Of a stretch of DNA of 64,000 nt, positions 24,531-36,500 are shown in pieces. Both the position numbers and the translations under genes were made by a program. Under the pieces are notes generated by a model. That model was given only the letters and a program-made list of their open reading frames with translations. It was not told the origin of the DNA and ran no database searches. How positions within the stretch are numbered: the stretch's first letter is position 1; every line of letters starts with the position of its first letter. This DNA is from Vanilla planifolia (taxonomy: Eukaryota; Streptophyta; Magnoliopsida; Asparagales; Orchidaceae), in assembly GCA_023846275.1 (NCBI GenBank), contig JAIUJO010000145.1, forward strand, positions 889,001-953,000, in the 5' to 3' direction.

Positions 24531-25828
24531 TTTAAAATTAATATTTTACTTATTAAGGAAATTATTTTGATAAAAGAACAAGTCAAATAAAGGTTGATTA
24601 ATAGTATGACTTATGTGGTAAAGAAAAAAATAATATATTACATAATGATTCTAACCTTATATCATACTTTTGTAGAAGGTTTCTTGATCTAAGTGATACT
24701 CCACTAATGTCTAACACAACATTGTAGACCAAATTAAAGTCAATGAGTGAGAATATTAAAAACACTCGAGAATATACTAGGATTATGAAAATTATGTTTT
24801 AAGACAATTAGGATAAGTATTTCATTTTTAATTAATTTTCCTATAATAATAATTAATAGTCTAGCATAGAGATGACACCATACATAATATTGTATAATAA
24901 GATATGTTAATTATTATTATACTGGTATGAACAAACTAACAATACTCTAATTGATATAAATATAATTTTATATTCTATTAAGAAGATTTAAATAATCAAA
25001 ACATGAATTCAAAAAGAATCAAATTACTTCTCAAAAATTATGATGATAAAGGTAAGAACGTGGGCTTTTAGGAAGAGGATCATGTAATTTTAAAGGTATG
25101 TCCCATGAAATACATTACAATGTATCGAAAGAAATATTAGCTAAAGACAAGACATCTTGTGCTTTCATTAATTATTGAAATAAATTGTTTTACGACTAAC
25201 AAGATAGTTATAATTATCGTTGCCATAGTTCATCATGTACTTTTTCTTTCAGTTCTAATAGAACTTCTTCCTAATGGTACTTTTATACATAAAGGTGATG
25301 AAAGCAACGTGGTGGTCCATCCTAAATGATTTCATAAGGAAATGACAATGGCATTCTTTACAAGAGAAATCAATAAAATATGGAAAAAGAGCATCTCGTG
25401 GACAAGTTACTAACTAGTAAGCACTTCGAAAGTAGATGAAGAGCTCTTTGGAGACATCACAACATTTTTTTGAATTTGATTCGTTTAATTCTTATATGGA
25501 GGGATGCCTAAGAATAGTTGAAATCCTGTAGGTTCATTTCAAATTTTATTTTGAATATCATGAAATGAAATTTTCATTTGTATAACTTTGTATAAGATAA
25601 AAAGGACTATTACTTGAAAGAACTAACAATAAGTAGGGGAAGTCAAATATCAAAGAAAAAATGAAAAGAAACCTAAAATAATAATTCTACATGAATTAGA
25701 ATTGAACATGTTATGAAATAAAAACCAAAACATATTAAAAATAACACTAATTTAATTCCAAGAGAATTTTTAAAGAAAAATAATAAAAGTGGTAAGCTAG
25801 AAACATATGAATTTTCTTCTTATATAAA
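24530..25828. other. Duplicated non-coding stretch of copy A
   Basis: Matches 50,700-52,030 in the same direction, for example gagatgacacc near 24,870 with the same run near 51,025, and actaactagta near 25,410 with 51,588. In copy B the - strand is open for 104 codons at 51,494-51,808. Here the same place is broken by stops, though PYKN and the P-K-S region can still be lined up. No domain recognised. Confidence 0.5.
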
Positions 25829-26163
25829 TGACTCATAGAGTTGTTTTCAATGAAATTAGTCAAAGGATTTTTGGATGTCATTTGCAATGGAATGTGCAAG
25901 AAATAAAAATATTTGTAAGGTTTTTATTGCATATGATATCTAAAAAAACAATTTATTTACTACAAGAGGAGAATATAAGAAGGAATTCAATTGATAACAA
26001 AGATACTATAGGTAGGAGTAAAATAGAAAATGTTTGTAAAGGATTGGAAAAGGATGACAAATTAGATAATTATAGAAGTGCCTCTAAGAAAGATGAGACT
26101 TATTATTGTAGGTTGAGAACAAATGGTTCCATAAATCGATGGAATCATCTTAAAATATTGTAG
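25828..26163 (+). pseudogene. Open frame of unknown function near the right end of copy A
   Basis: At 111 codons this is the longest open frame in the window. It begins MTHRVVFNEIS, which weakly recalls the HVVFDE linker of copia, and continues with a polar, charged part (RRNSIDNKDTIGRSKIENV, then DDKLDNYRSASKKDE). The matching place in copy B (52,040-52,340, + strand) keeps the same frame for about 45 residues: NKENRKMNATNDK, RNKMENYYEG, RLDNCESAFKEGE. Keeping the polar residues in frame over both copies argues for past coding. One frame of this size is nevertheless expected by chance at this composition. No signal or catalytic motif is visible. It could be the acidic linker of a copia protein. 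Confidence 0.35.
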
Positions 26164-26339
26164 AAAGGAGATAATGTCATTGTCAAATGATATTTGCTAG
26201 TTTCATGATCATTTCAAGGTGTATTGCAAGGTTAATGTGTTATATTTTTGACCCTTAATTATGATGTTTTGTTTGTTGATAAAAACCTTAGGTATTAGTA
26301 ATGAATTTTTTTGTAGAAAATGTGCATGTTTTGTTAACA

Positions 26340-26900
26340 TTTTTGAGATTTTTTTCACATTTATTAGTAATTTCATTAATAAATGGTTAGATTTAAAAAG
26401 AAAAAAATTTGATCATAACTATTAGAAAGTTAAGAAAACGTTCATTTAAAAACTACCTCCAAACATCATAAAATATTTTTCTAAAATTACTAATCTAATG
26501 GATCAATTAATGGCTAGGAAATTAATCATTAAGTGGGAATGACTAGTTCCATTGGCTTTGATCTGAGAGCTTCTAAACCCTCAGATAAAAAACTGTAAAG
26601 ATTGATGAGTTTCAGATGGTTAGACCAAGGTGGATTAGATCAGAGTGAACTGATCAAGTAGAATAATATTTAAATCCTCTGATTCATCAATGGAAAACTT
26701 GGGAAAGATCTCATTTATAGGACTCAAACATGGAGAAAGATAAGTCATTTTACCCAAGGATAGTCTATTTCAAACTGCTAAAATAATTAAAAATTTTAAT
26801 GAAGTCAAACATGAACTGGTCATTCATTTTTTATCTAGGATGAACTACTTATAGTACATGAAACATTGAATGGTTAGAAATGGAACACAGTTTTAGCATT
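26340..26900. other. Possible LTR U5 part or flank, no gene
   Basis: No gene. Contains gatctgag-type and gatcagagtgaactgatc runs of the kind seen in other LTR-like parts of this window. A TATA-like run (cctataaatgag on the - strand, near 26,710) lies here. If the LTR that starts at 27,694 is long, this stretch is its distal part. Confidence 0.35.
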
Positions 26901-27694
26901 GAGTTTTTAGAGAAATGTTAGTCCCGTATTATTGAAAAGAAAAGTAGTTCCCTCTTTATAATACCCATCATGGGTGTAAAATGCTCAACAAATTGGGGTT
27001 ATCTCTCACATGCTTATAGGGTCATATCCAAGTGATGGGTCCAATAAGACCCCCATTCACATAAAATCTTATAGTTTATTAACATTCAATTCTCTATCAT
27101 AGCCCAATTTTTTTTTGGTTGAACCCTAAATAATTTTCTTGGTTGTTTTAGCATTGTCTTCTAAACCGATGCTACCAGGCCAAGTTGGTCTTCGTCAATT
27201 GAAGTGTTTTGCAATTGGCCAACTTAGGTTGCAGATTAATTTTTTTTTAAAATATGAAAGTTTAAAATAATAAATTTTTTAGTTCACTGAATGTAATTAA
27301 CATGAAATTTGGCAAAGATGCATTACATGGATTTAATTAGAAAAGTAGATCAAGAAAAAATGAAATTCAATAAGTTTTTAAAATTTAGGAAAGTATGAAG
27401 AAGTTAAATGGCTGAATTAGGATGTGGAATTGAGATTAATGAAGATGTTGCTTACAATCAACAAGTTAATAATCTATTTTATAATAAAAAGTAATCATTT
27501 TCAATGATGATGTGTTTGACTCTAATCATTAAAGCTTACTAAATACTTTAAGGTATTTTGGAGACCACTAATTCACCATCTTAAAAGGTGTTAGGTTTGA
27601 TCATTAAAGAAAAACCTAATCCACACTAAACAAGCCTATTAGAATAAAATGAAAATATTTGTAGCTTGACTCATCAAACACTAGGGTGATAACA
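26900..27694 (-). mobile_element. LTR-like region of minus-strand copia element
   Basis: Lies directly after pol of the copia relic at 28.0-30.5 kb. On the - strand a purine run aaagggagaga (about 27,706-27,696) is followed by ttg and then TGTTATCACCCTAG from 27,694, which is the usual order polypurine tract then LTR start. A TATA-like run tattataaagaggg lies at 26,964-26,951, preceded by a segment rich in gaccc and gggt, as in LTR promoters. The far end is not visible. No second LTR was found in the window, so the element is incomplete or its 5' LTR is too diverged. Confidence 0.5.
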
Positions 27695-28017
27695 ATCTCT
27701 CCCTTTGATGATTACAAGTCATAAATATTTAGATAACAATATAAGTAAAAAAAATATATATTATGATAAGTGGCATTAAAAAAGAAAGGTTGGTGCTCCA
27801 ACTTCATCCATACTATCCCTTAATATATGCTCTTATTGACTTATTTAAACCATGGTTATTCTTCATCTTTAATACTTTTGAAAAAGAGGTATAATTTATA
27901 CAATTTGTGTTACATCTAATTATTATCTTATGAATGAAACTGATAAGTTGGAGGGAATTTTGTAAATTGTCTACTAATTTTTATTTAGTAGAAACATATG
28001 TAAATTTTATTAAGCCT

Positions 28018-28345
28018 TTAACAACTTGGACTCTCATTAAGTGATACTTCCACTATGTGTTTGCTCCTAGAATGATAAACTTGGTTCTTTGACAAAGCCA
28101 AGGCACTAGTATTATCTATTCTATTGGAAATATGTGAGAGATCTATACCATAGTCTAGAAGTTGTTGCCTCAAGCATAACACTTGAGCAACACAGCTTTC
28201 AATCACTACATCCTTGACTTTCTTGGTCAATGTGGCTATGCAAGCTTTTCTTCTTTCTTGACCATCAAATAAAAATATTTCTTAGTAATTCATATGTACC
28301 TATGTTATTTTTCTTATCTACAATAGAGCTTATAAAGTCTGAATC
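28018..28345 (-). pseudogene. Ty1/copia RNase H relic (best preserved)
   Basis: RNase H domain of the copia element that occupies 28.0-30.5 kb. The upstream part reads LDSDFISSIVDKKNN (family DSDF-G---D-KS-SG) from about 28,350. The next 70 codons are open (28,230-28,018) and include SCVAQVLCLRQQLLDYGID, then IDNTSALALSKNQVYHSRSKHI. This matches the family order C-AQ-LW-RQQL-DYGI, CDNTSA--L-KNPV-HSR-KHI. The aspartates of DSD and DNTSA are kept. The W of LW is changed to C. The frame between the two parts is broken, and there is no path to an intact polyprotein. Confidence 0.9.
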
Positions 28346-29260
28346 TAGGAAACCTCTAAGATGTCATGAATGAACATTTTTAGGATGCCATAAACTTATG
28401 TTCATTGTACTTTCTATATTTTTGAATGTTAATTTAATCACCTTTAGGTGGATTTTCTTAGGATTTTACTAAAATCATACATAAAAGCTAACACAAAATA
28501 AAATGTTTGATCTATTAACTATAAGATATAGTAAAGGTCTAACATGTTCTTCATAAAAGTTTTTATTAATATATTTCTCAATTTCATTTAAATTTAAATG
28601 GACTGATTAATTCATTAGAATCTCCTTATGTTTCAAATTTTCATACCCAAATTTTTTGAATAAATATTTTAAATACTCAGTTTCTAAAATAAAAATCTCA
28701 TCTTTTAGTTACATAATTTGTAATCCGAAGTAAAAAATTCATTTTACATATTATACTTATCTCAAACACCATTACGATTAAGTTAGTAGGTTCCTTACAC
28801 ATTTTTAATTATGCTTTCAAAAATTGTCATCAATATAAACTTGTATAAGCAACAAATAATCATTTTAGGATTTTATAAATTGTGTGTTCTTTATTTTTTC
28901 TTTTTTTAAAACCACTATCAACTTGATAATTACTCAATATATGATACTATACACATTTTTTATTATCTTATTTTAAAAAAGAAATATTACGTCTATTTGA
29001 AATAATCTATATTCTTATGACATGAATGTACTAAGAATAGTGTAATGACCTCTAATTGTGTTACTAATAGAAATGACTCCAAAAAACAGATACATTCAAC
29101 TTGGTTATAATGCTTGCCAAGAGATCTACTTTCATTTATAGTGATGACTCTATTTTCATCTAATTTATTTTAAATATCTATTTAGCTCCAATCATTTTTT
29201 GATCAATAGGCTTATAAACTAGTTCCCATGCTTGGTTTCTCTCAAAAAGATGTTACTCTT
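28345..29260 (-). pseudogene. Ty1/copia reverse transcriptase relic
   Basis: RT of the same element. It starts with FERNQAWELVYKP at about 29,255-29,217 (family FERN-VW-LV-RP), then KPIDQKMIGAK near 29,215-29,180 (family IIGTKW). It continues with a degraded RLVAKGYNQ region near 29,110 and the catalytic box as YIDD at 28,837-28,826. Later segments are FGLQIM near 28,715, EYLKYLFKKFGYENL at about 28,680-28,635 (family KY-x-x-DLLKKFGM), RPLLYLIVNRSNILF near 28,530 (family GSLLYLT-SRPDI-F) and HLKVIKLTFKNIESTMNISLWHP near 28,440-28,380. Many stops are present, but collinearity with the family is nearly complete. It is the clearest pol in the window. Confidence 0.9.
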
Positions 29261-29554
29261 CTTTCATTACTTAATCCTAATTGCTAACTTTATGGCATTC
29301 ACCTACGTCTATTAATTCTACGAAAGATACAAATGTACTATGACTAATACTATCATAAAGGTTCTAGTCTTAACTCATTGATTAACTTCTCCTATAATTG
29401 ATTTTTTTTGGTTATGAAGCTTGATATTTCTAACCTTTAGGTAATTTATGGCTAGTCCCTTCTTCTATTTTAGTTTCTCTTTCAACTTCATTTTTGTTCA
29501 AGTCAATGTTCTTTTAGGACTTTATCTATTAATCTAATGTTTTACTATTTATCA

Positions 29555-30265
29555 TATGAGTAGAGTCATAAAGCACTATATTCATAATTTTCTATAACTT
29601 TTAAGTATCTATGTTGTAAGCTTTATAAGTCTTTCAAGAAGAAGAGCTCATATAAAATTTCTAAACATACTTTTTCATCAAACATGTTCATGTTGGACCT
29701 TTTATTATTAAGAATTCTTTGTTTGTATCCAAAAATTTGAAATTAACTAACATTCAATTTCTTATTTTTAAATAACTCATAAGGAGATTTTTTAAATGTT
29801 GGCCTTAAATTAATTCAATTTATTGTATAAGAAGTTGTGTTAGTTTCTTTGCTCAAAAGAAGATTTTGATAGGTTGCATTCGATTAACATAGTTCTACCC
29901 ATCTCAACAAAGGTCCTCTTCTTTCTTTCTATAATCCAACTTTCTTGATGTGAATAAGGTCATGTAAATTAATGTCTCTCATTTTTAAACTCATTACAAC
30001 AATCACATTGAGTACAACTTAATTTGGAAAATGTTTTCTCTTCTATCTCTTTTATTATATTAACAAAGATTTCAAATGTCACACTCTTACTCTAGAGAAA
30101 TACAACAAAATTATATCTAGAGGAATCGTTAATAATCATAAATTATATTTTTGTCGACATAAACTTTAAGATTATGTTAGTCTAAAAAGTTTTAAATAAA
30201 GTATCCCTAAATGCGGACTACTAGTTAATTCATTTTTAGGTTCGAAAGAAATATTTGACTTGCCA
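29555..30265 (-). pseudogene. Ty1/copia integrase relic
   Basis: Integrase of the same element. Landmarks on the - strand: FEPKNELTSSPHLGILYLKLF at about 30,246-30,180 matches FKSKN-VST--PLELLH-DLFGP. A following segment near 30,160-30,080 matches the YG-VIVDDYSR-TWV core, with stops. The region at about 29,975-29,885 matches ERKNRTLQEMAR-ML. KKSPYELFKNKKLNVS at about 29,795-29,750 matches KKTPYELWKGRKPN-S. Then come FQIFGYKQRILNNKRSN and, near 29,650-29,570, the FLGYS...Y-V-NK-TL-V-ES segment in degraded form. The catalytic D,D,E triad cannot be confirmed. Confidence 0.85.
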
Positions 30266-30374
30266 TCATTTTTAGCACAATTCATTTATTTTTCAACTAG
30301 TTTGTTTTGGCTTGAGAAGATCTCTAACTATATCTAGCTTGCTTGTTTTCTTTAATGTAGAATATCCCATTTGA

Positions 30375-30515
30375 CCAATTTTGAATATCTTTTTCTTTCA
30401 CTTGCCTCCAAGTGTTAAGGATCTATTTAGACCACATGTTATTTTGATAAACGTTGATGGAACTCTAGTCATATGTCTTGAACATCCACTATTCAATTCT
30501 CAAGAGCTTGATTTT
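30375..30515 (-). pseudogene. Ty1/copia protease / pre-integrase fragment
   Basis: Reads ELNSGCSRHMTRVPSTFI from about 30,500 to 30,447, a clear match to the copia protease start W-LDSGCSRHMTGD-S-F. The catalytic D of the DSG motif is N here. LTLGGK and KIFKIGQMGY follow (family VTFGD--KG-I-G-GKIG). It lies immediately upstream of the integrase relic and completes the order protease-integrase-RT-RNase H that defines Ty1/copia. Gag is not recognised beyond it. Confidence 0.8.
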
Positions 30516-33500
30516 GATTTTTTTCTCTATGTATGGCAACATAAATTGTAAAAGTTTTCTTGGTAACCATAAAATGTAAATTTTGTTTGAATAATTTCTA
30601 TGGAAAATTGAAAAGTAAATTGCTTCTAACCTATGAATGTCACCAAAACACAATATCTCTATAAAATAATTTTGAAAATAACGTATTTTAAACTAGAAAT
30701 ATTTTTCCTAATTTGATAATCATAAATGGTATGATGTTTTTTACAACTATAAACCTATGTAGTTTTGAAATATTAGAAATGCTAAAAGGAAGAAATATAG
30801 ATGTTTAGATAATTGAACATCATGTGAAGGTCATACCATGGCAAGAAGGTCATACTTATCAGGTAGAATCCTTACCACCATTCTTAAAACATCTAAAATA
30901 GAAAGTATTTTTTAAAGATTTTATAATTCAATAGTGAAATTCGTAAATCACATAGACATCTTCTTTTTAGTTTCTCTTGAATTCATTCTAAAGAGCTCAT
31001 AATCACGTGTAGAAAGATTCATGAACCTGCCTTAGATGCAAACATTTATGTTTGTGCTTGAATGGGTATTAAAATTAGGTAGGATAGGTTAAAAGGTTCA
31101 TATTCATTATTGCATTGAAAGGGGCAGATTCTTGTGGGCATATTCATAGAACTCCTATATTCTTTCTTTGCTTGTGTTAAAAGATGATCAAAATTATGCA
31201 TCTTTTCCCTTACCAAACACCATAATTGATTTCCTAGGCTATGATTTATGAACTCAATTAGATCAAAAGCTAGGTGTGATAGAAAAATAAGAATTTTAAC
31301 CTTATTCGCAAAAGATGCTAGATGATTTTTTCTAAAAGTACCGAGTGAAGCAAACATCCTTATCGATGATTGTCATCATGAGAAACAAATTAAATCTAGG
31401 CACTTTGTCAAGTATGGTGTGGAGGTTGGAGCATAAATTCTTGGCTAATAGCTTTATTGACTTTCTTGAATTTTTTCTCAGTTGTTTTGGTCCACTAAAA
31501 AATTCTCTTTTTAAAATGACCAATTATTAGGGTAATGATGACAATAAAACTATTAATGAATTTCCTTTGCAAGGTTGTTAAGCCTTGAAAACACTTTATA
31601 TTATGGATTTCCTAAGACGTTGTTTAATCATTTATAGCCTTAGTTTTGACATAGTAAGGTGATATATCATGTTTTTTGAAGCCCAAAAAGTTAAAGTGAT
31701 AGGAAATAATGTGCATTTTTTATGTTGGATGGAGATGTTCTCTGTTCTCTCTAAGCATTGAGAAAATCTTTCTAACATGTTATAATTTATGTTTAATGAT
31801 ACAACAAAATTTTTAAGATGTCATTACAGTAAATTATCAAAAACTTTCATAATTAGTGTATTTTGTTGTTATTCTTATAAATGTACTTGGCATGTTAAAT
31901 ATGGTGAAGGGAATGACTAAACACTTGCATAATATATCCTTTATTTTAAAAATCATTTCTCACTTATCCCTTAATTAGATTATATCTTGGTGCTTTGTAC
32001 TTTTTAAATTGATTTTGGATAAAATAATGGCTTTTTTTGTTTGGTCCAAAAGTTCATCCAAGGAAGCGATAAGGAAACTTCACATCATTTTGCTAATTTC
32101 CCTATTATTGCAACAAATTCTCCATGATCCATTTTTAGGGCTTGAGAGGTAGAAGGAACAAATGGATTATGACTTTCTCAAACAAATCCTTTGCCTAATA
32201 AGTTTTGCACTTGTTAGTTTTCATTATGTTTACAAGGATTCATTCTAAAATGTGAAAAATTTAGTAAACAAGTACTTAGTATGAGGTCTACAGCATATTG
32301 AATGTCATGAAGAGATGGTAAACCTTGGGGTTCGTTAGTAAAAATTTTTGGAAAGCTATTGGAAATGGATTCTACAATAAGAGGCATTATTATATAGGGT
32401 ATTTATATGGCTTAAACTATAGTTCTGTCAATAAATTTTTTATCTACTCTACATGGGAAATAAATAGGATTTAATTATATGGGATGTCAGGTGGGTTTTT
32501 ATAGGTTGGACATGCCTTTAGATGTTGATGTTTGTATGCTAAATTTTTGCCGTGATGTGTAAATGTTTAGGTGTTCATTTAGCTAGCAATAATGGCATCA
32601 TGGTCACATAACTAGGGTCATAATAAGATGAGATTTGATATTAACGTTGGAACAACATCACATTAATTATATTCAAAATTATTGGACAAATTTAACTAGA
32701 ATAATTAATTTTTTCTTAACACTTGCATATTTTGTTAATAAAAGAAATAGTATATGGGTTTAGGTGATGAATGATCCATAGTTTGGTGGATGTTATACCA
32801 TTTGTAAAAATGGCATTGATGCTACTGCCACTTTCTATGATATATTTATAAGCCTTTTCTCTAAGATTGGCGAAGGTTTTACGGATTTTGGTATGTCTTC
32901 AATATTTACTTCTCTTTGGTTAGGTAAAGGTGCTTCTCATGATTATAAAGGTCTAGTGTCATCAATGCTTCTCTCAATCCTCATTGGAGTATTCGTTGCC
33001 TAAGTAAGATTAGGAAGCATATTCTTTTATCACTCATTTTTTCATTTGTTTTCATTTCCCCATAATTGTCTTCCTCGATAGAGCTTGTCATTTTTGGTAT
33101 TGGGATACACTATTACTTCACTTTTGACTTTGAGAAAAAGTTACTTGGGTGATTGGTTAATAGGTTGGTTGGGTTTTATTGTAATTTTAATGATAGGGAG
33201 GGCTTGGTGTGGTGTGTTTTGATACACTACTTGTGGAGCATCAGGCGTTGGTTAGCTTGAAGTTTAACATGGTTCATGCTTCAACCCTTTCAAGTTGATA
33301 AATGTTTCTAGCTTTCGTAGTTAGTGAAATTATTATAGGCCTCTTCTGATTTGTGAATGTTTTGCATTAAAAGCCCTCTCTAAATATATCTCTAAGCCCA
33401 ACTAAGAATCTAAATGGAGAGATGAAATGGTCCACATTAACACCACAATACAAATATACTCATCAAAATGAGTAATGCAGTCCTTAACATACTTTCTCCT

Positions 33501-36500
33501 TTTGTTAGTCACGTCATTCACCAAGTCTGTGATTCTTTTAAGAGAGGAATATATATTTCGATGAGTGGTGATCTGCTTTGTTAATAGCACGTTTCTATGA
33601 TTTTTTTAGATAGATGAGTTTGTTTTTCAAATTGTTTTGTGCAAACAATACCTCTATTTTTGATTAATTTTAAACCATTACAAGTGATGGTCCAAGGAAA
33701 TTTTGACTCTATGCATTTTGTAATATTTATGAAGCCTTCAAAGATGGAACTATCACATTCTATATACTTCATGTGTTTGTTACCATCATTATATTTGTAT
33801 TAACCCAAGTTGATTGTAAGAGGTATTTGATTATAGTAGATGACAAAATTAAGTTTTAAAAGGTGGCCATATTTTGAGCTTGTTCTAGTTCGATTATACA
33901 AAAACCATATTTCTCTAGCTTGTCTTCCAAAATTTGTAGTTTCGTTAGTTGATCTTCGAGGGTCACTTGTGTATTGTTCATGTATAGGTGGTCTATGTGA
34001 CAAGTTCTACATGATATCATGCGTATAAATTGTGTCATTTAGGAAAAAGAAAAGAAAACTCCTTGTTTGAGCTTTATCACTTTATTTTAAGATTAGGTTC
34101 TAATAAACAAAAATTAAAAAAATGTTTAGTTTAGGATTTCTTTGCTATTAACATTTCAAATAGTTGTATAACCAATATCTAGAGCATGATTTAATGCTTA
34201 ACTAATGGTACAAACTGCAATATGCATTTAAAACTTAGCTTACAAAGATTATGAATAAAGAAAATGAGATAATAAGCATGAGAATACGAGAAAGGCCACA
34301 CACATATTAGGAAGCTATCCAAGGAAAGTTTAGTCAAGAAGGAACGAAGAACAACCTAGGGTACATTTCTTATGCTAAGCATATTACAAATTCAATGGCA
34401 TAAAGAAAGGGTATTTGGAAAGCTATTTGACAAAATAAATTTTGCTATATGGATAGAACCATATAAATGTCACATGGGTGTAGATTAAAAGCCTTGAGAA
34501 ACAATAACAAGAATATAGAAATGTTGGAGTCATGAAGTAACTTGCACATAATGGGGATTTAAAACAAATAATAAGTTGTACTGAGAATAACAAAGTTGAC
34601 AATAAGTTGAAGTAGAAATCTAAGAAAACATTAACTATCTAAGTGAAAAGGAACAATGAAGTGCATGGAAACGACATAATAAAAGTGAATAAATTATGTA
34701 AAAGAAACATCAAAGTGAAACGAAACATTATGCAACATCAATAAGAAAGCCAAATAGCATTGTTATTGTTAGACTTGTACACTATCCCATCGCTTAAACT
34801 TCACATGCTTGTTCTTAATAATGAAGCCAAGATGATTAAGCACATCAGAGTTCACATTGTAATTAACCCTAGACCACAATAAGGCATAATGGATAAAGTG
34901 AAAGGGTATGCCTCCCATTTTATAAAGTTCCTATGCAGAGAAAAAAAGAAATTGAGAATGTAAAATTGATGTAATTTGCGCTTACCAAATATAAAATTGA
35001 AAATCTACAATTTTAGTTTCAAAAAATGCATTTTCAAAATGGTAGTTACTAAAGGTTTGGCCAAACTTATTGGAAAAAAACTTTATAAAAAGTTATCATT
35101 TTGGCCCAAAGTTTCCAAGGTCAAAACAGTTGTGAAACTATCTTTGTAAGAAGTTCAATGTTCATTTTTTTATTAGCAAGGTTAACATGGGTCATTGAAA
35201 TCATTTTGTGTTTGGATTTAGCGGATTAAATCATTGAATTAGCACACCATCAAGTTTGTTGCAGGAAAAATTCAAGTACGTGTGTTGTGGATCTATTCAT
35301 CGGGACATTGTAGTGTCTACAATGTCTTGGTCAAATTTGAGTTGCTATGTCAATGATGAAGTTAGTAGGTCAATGTGACATTGATGTTGTCATGGATCAG
35401 TTCTGATTCATTGCATAGCAAAGTGTGATGGTAAGTAAGCATAGCGTTAATAGATCTAGTTTTGTTTGGGAATCTTACAAATTTTTCTACTTTTAAATTT
35501 GTTCTCATAGGTAAGCACAAAGTTGTAGATCTTGTTGTGTTTGCAGGTCATATAAGCTCACAATCTAGATTATAATTTAAAGAACTATTGATTGATTTGT
35601 TCCAAAAAAAACATGGTCCATGAATGCTACTAACACTAATATGGTCAGTTTTGGGTAACCAACCAAGGCATCGACAAACATGGGCCATGTTTTGGACCTT
35701 TTTCTTCTTTTTTGCATGAAAGTCGATCCTATAATATAAGTTTTGGCAATATCATAACTCTACATATAAAGAATAGATAATTGATTCCCCAAAAGTGTCA
35801 ATAGTTGTTTGATTGGTTTCTAGGCATATAAAATGTTAACTGATGCCATACTAAGAATCTTACTAAGACTATGTTCTTTGATTGTCCCTAAAAAACAATT
35901 GCACTTAGAAAAAATATGTGCTATGCTTTAAAGATCATACTTAACATGTTTTAAAAGTTAGTAGATTGTTTATGTCAACTCCTATTCATCCAAAATAATA
36001 CAAATTGTAGTAGCAATAATAGTCACATTCTTGATAAGTGAAAACGAGATAAGAAGTTTGCCAGTAATGAAAAAATTCCAAGGGTATTTTTGTTGTTTAA
36101 GTTTCTACGCATGTGAACCATTACATAGCAAGCTGAGAAGGCATCACATGTTATTTTCAAGAGGTAAGCACACAACGTCACCTTGAGTATTTTTCTCCTT
36201 GCATTAGTGCACAATTCCTTGTATTTTTTGCTAGTTGGAACATAATCTAAGTTGGTCTCTTAAAATGTTAAAGCCAGACATTCTTGGGACTTTGTGTGTT
36301 AGACTAGACCTTCACAAAAATGGCTACTTTTGTAACTATATCCTAATCAATTTATGATTCTAAAAAAGAAATCCCTTTTCTTAAAGCATAATACATAAGA
36401 TTCTATAAAATGTGTGTCTTGTCTAGAACATATGAAAACTAAAAAAAATTCCCACAAACTTTGTCAAATGTGTGAGGTTGATGAGGAAAGGATGTACAAC

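Larger units (their letters stand above)
14850..26340 (+). repeat. Long segmental duplication, copy A
   Basis: This 11.5-kb stretch matches 39,130-52,760 in the same direction. Pairs in order: M2 unit 14,850-15,600 with 39,130-39,480; 15,700-16,860 with 39,500-41,040; the block ending near 17,070 with that ending near 41,225; AT-rich DNA around 18,840-18,990 with 43,470-43,760; copia relic 21,860-24,530 with 48,040-50,700; 24,600-25,500 with 50,760-51,650; 25,850-26,340 with 52,040-52,760. The order is kept throughout. Divergence is high, with many indels, so the event is old. The second copy is longer, mainly because of the direct repeats at 44.1-47.4 kb. Confidence 0.75.

Noticed and set aside
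31046-31530. Overlapping open frames on both strands (up to 103 codons).
   Set aside because: No domain recognised, no partner copy to test frame keeping, and such lengths are expected by chance here. Kept only as part of the unassigned stretch.
33800-34038. Minus-strand frame rich in Q, L, E and K, considered as copia gag or coiled coil.
   Set aside because: No gag motif or zinc knuckle could be found, and a second frame overlaps it.
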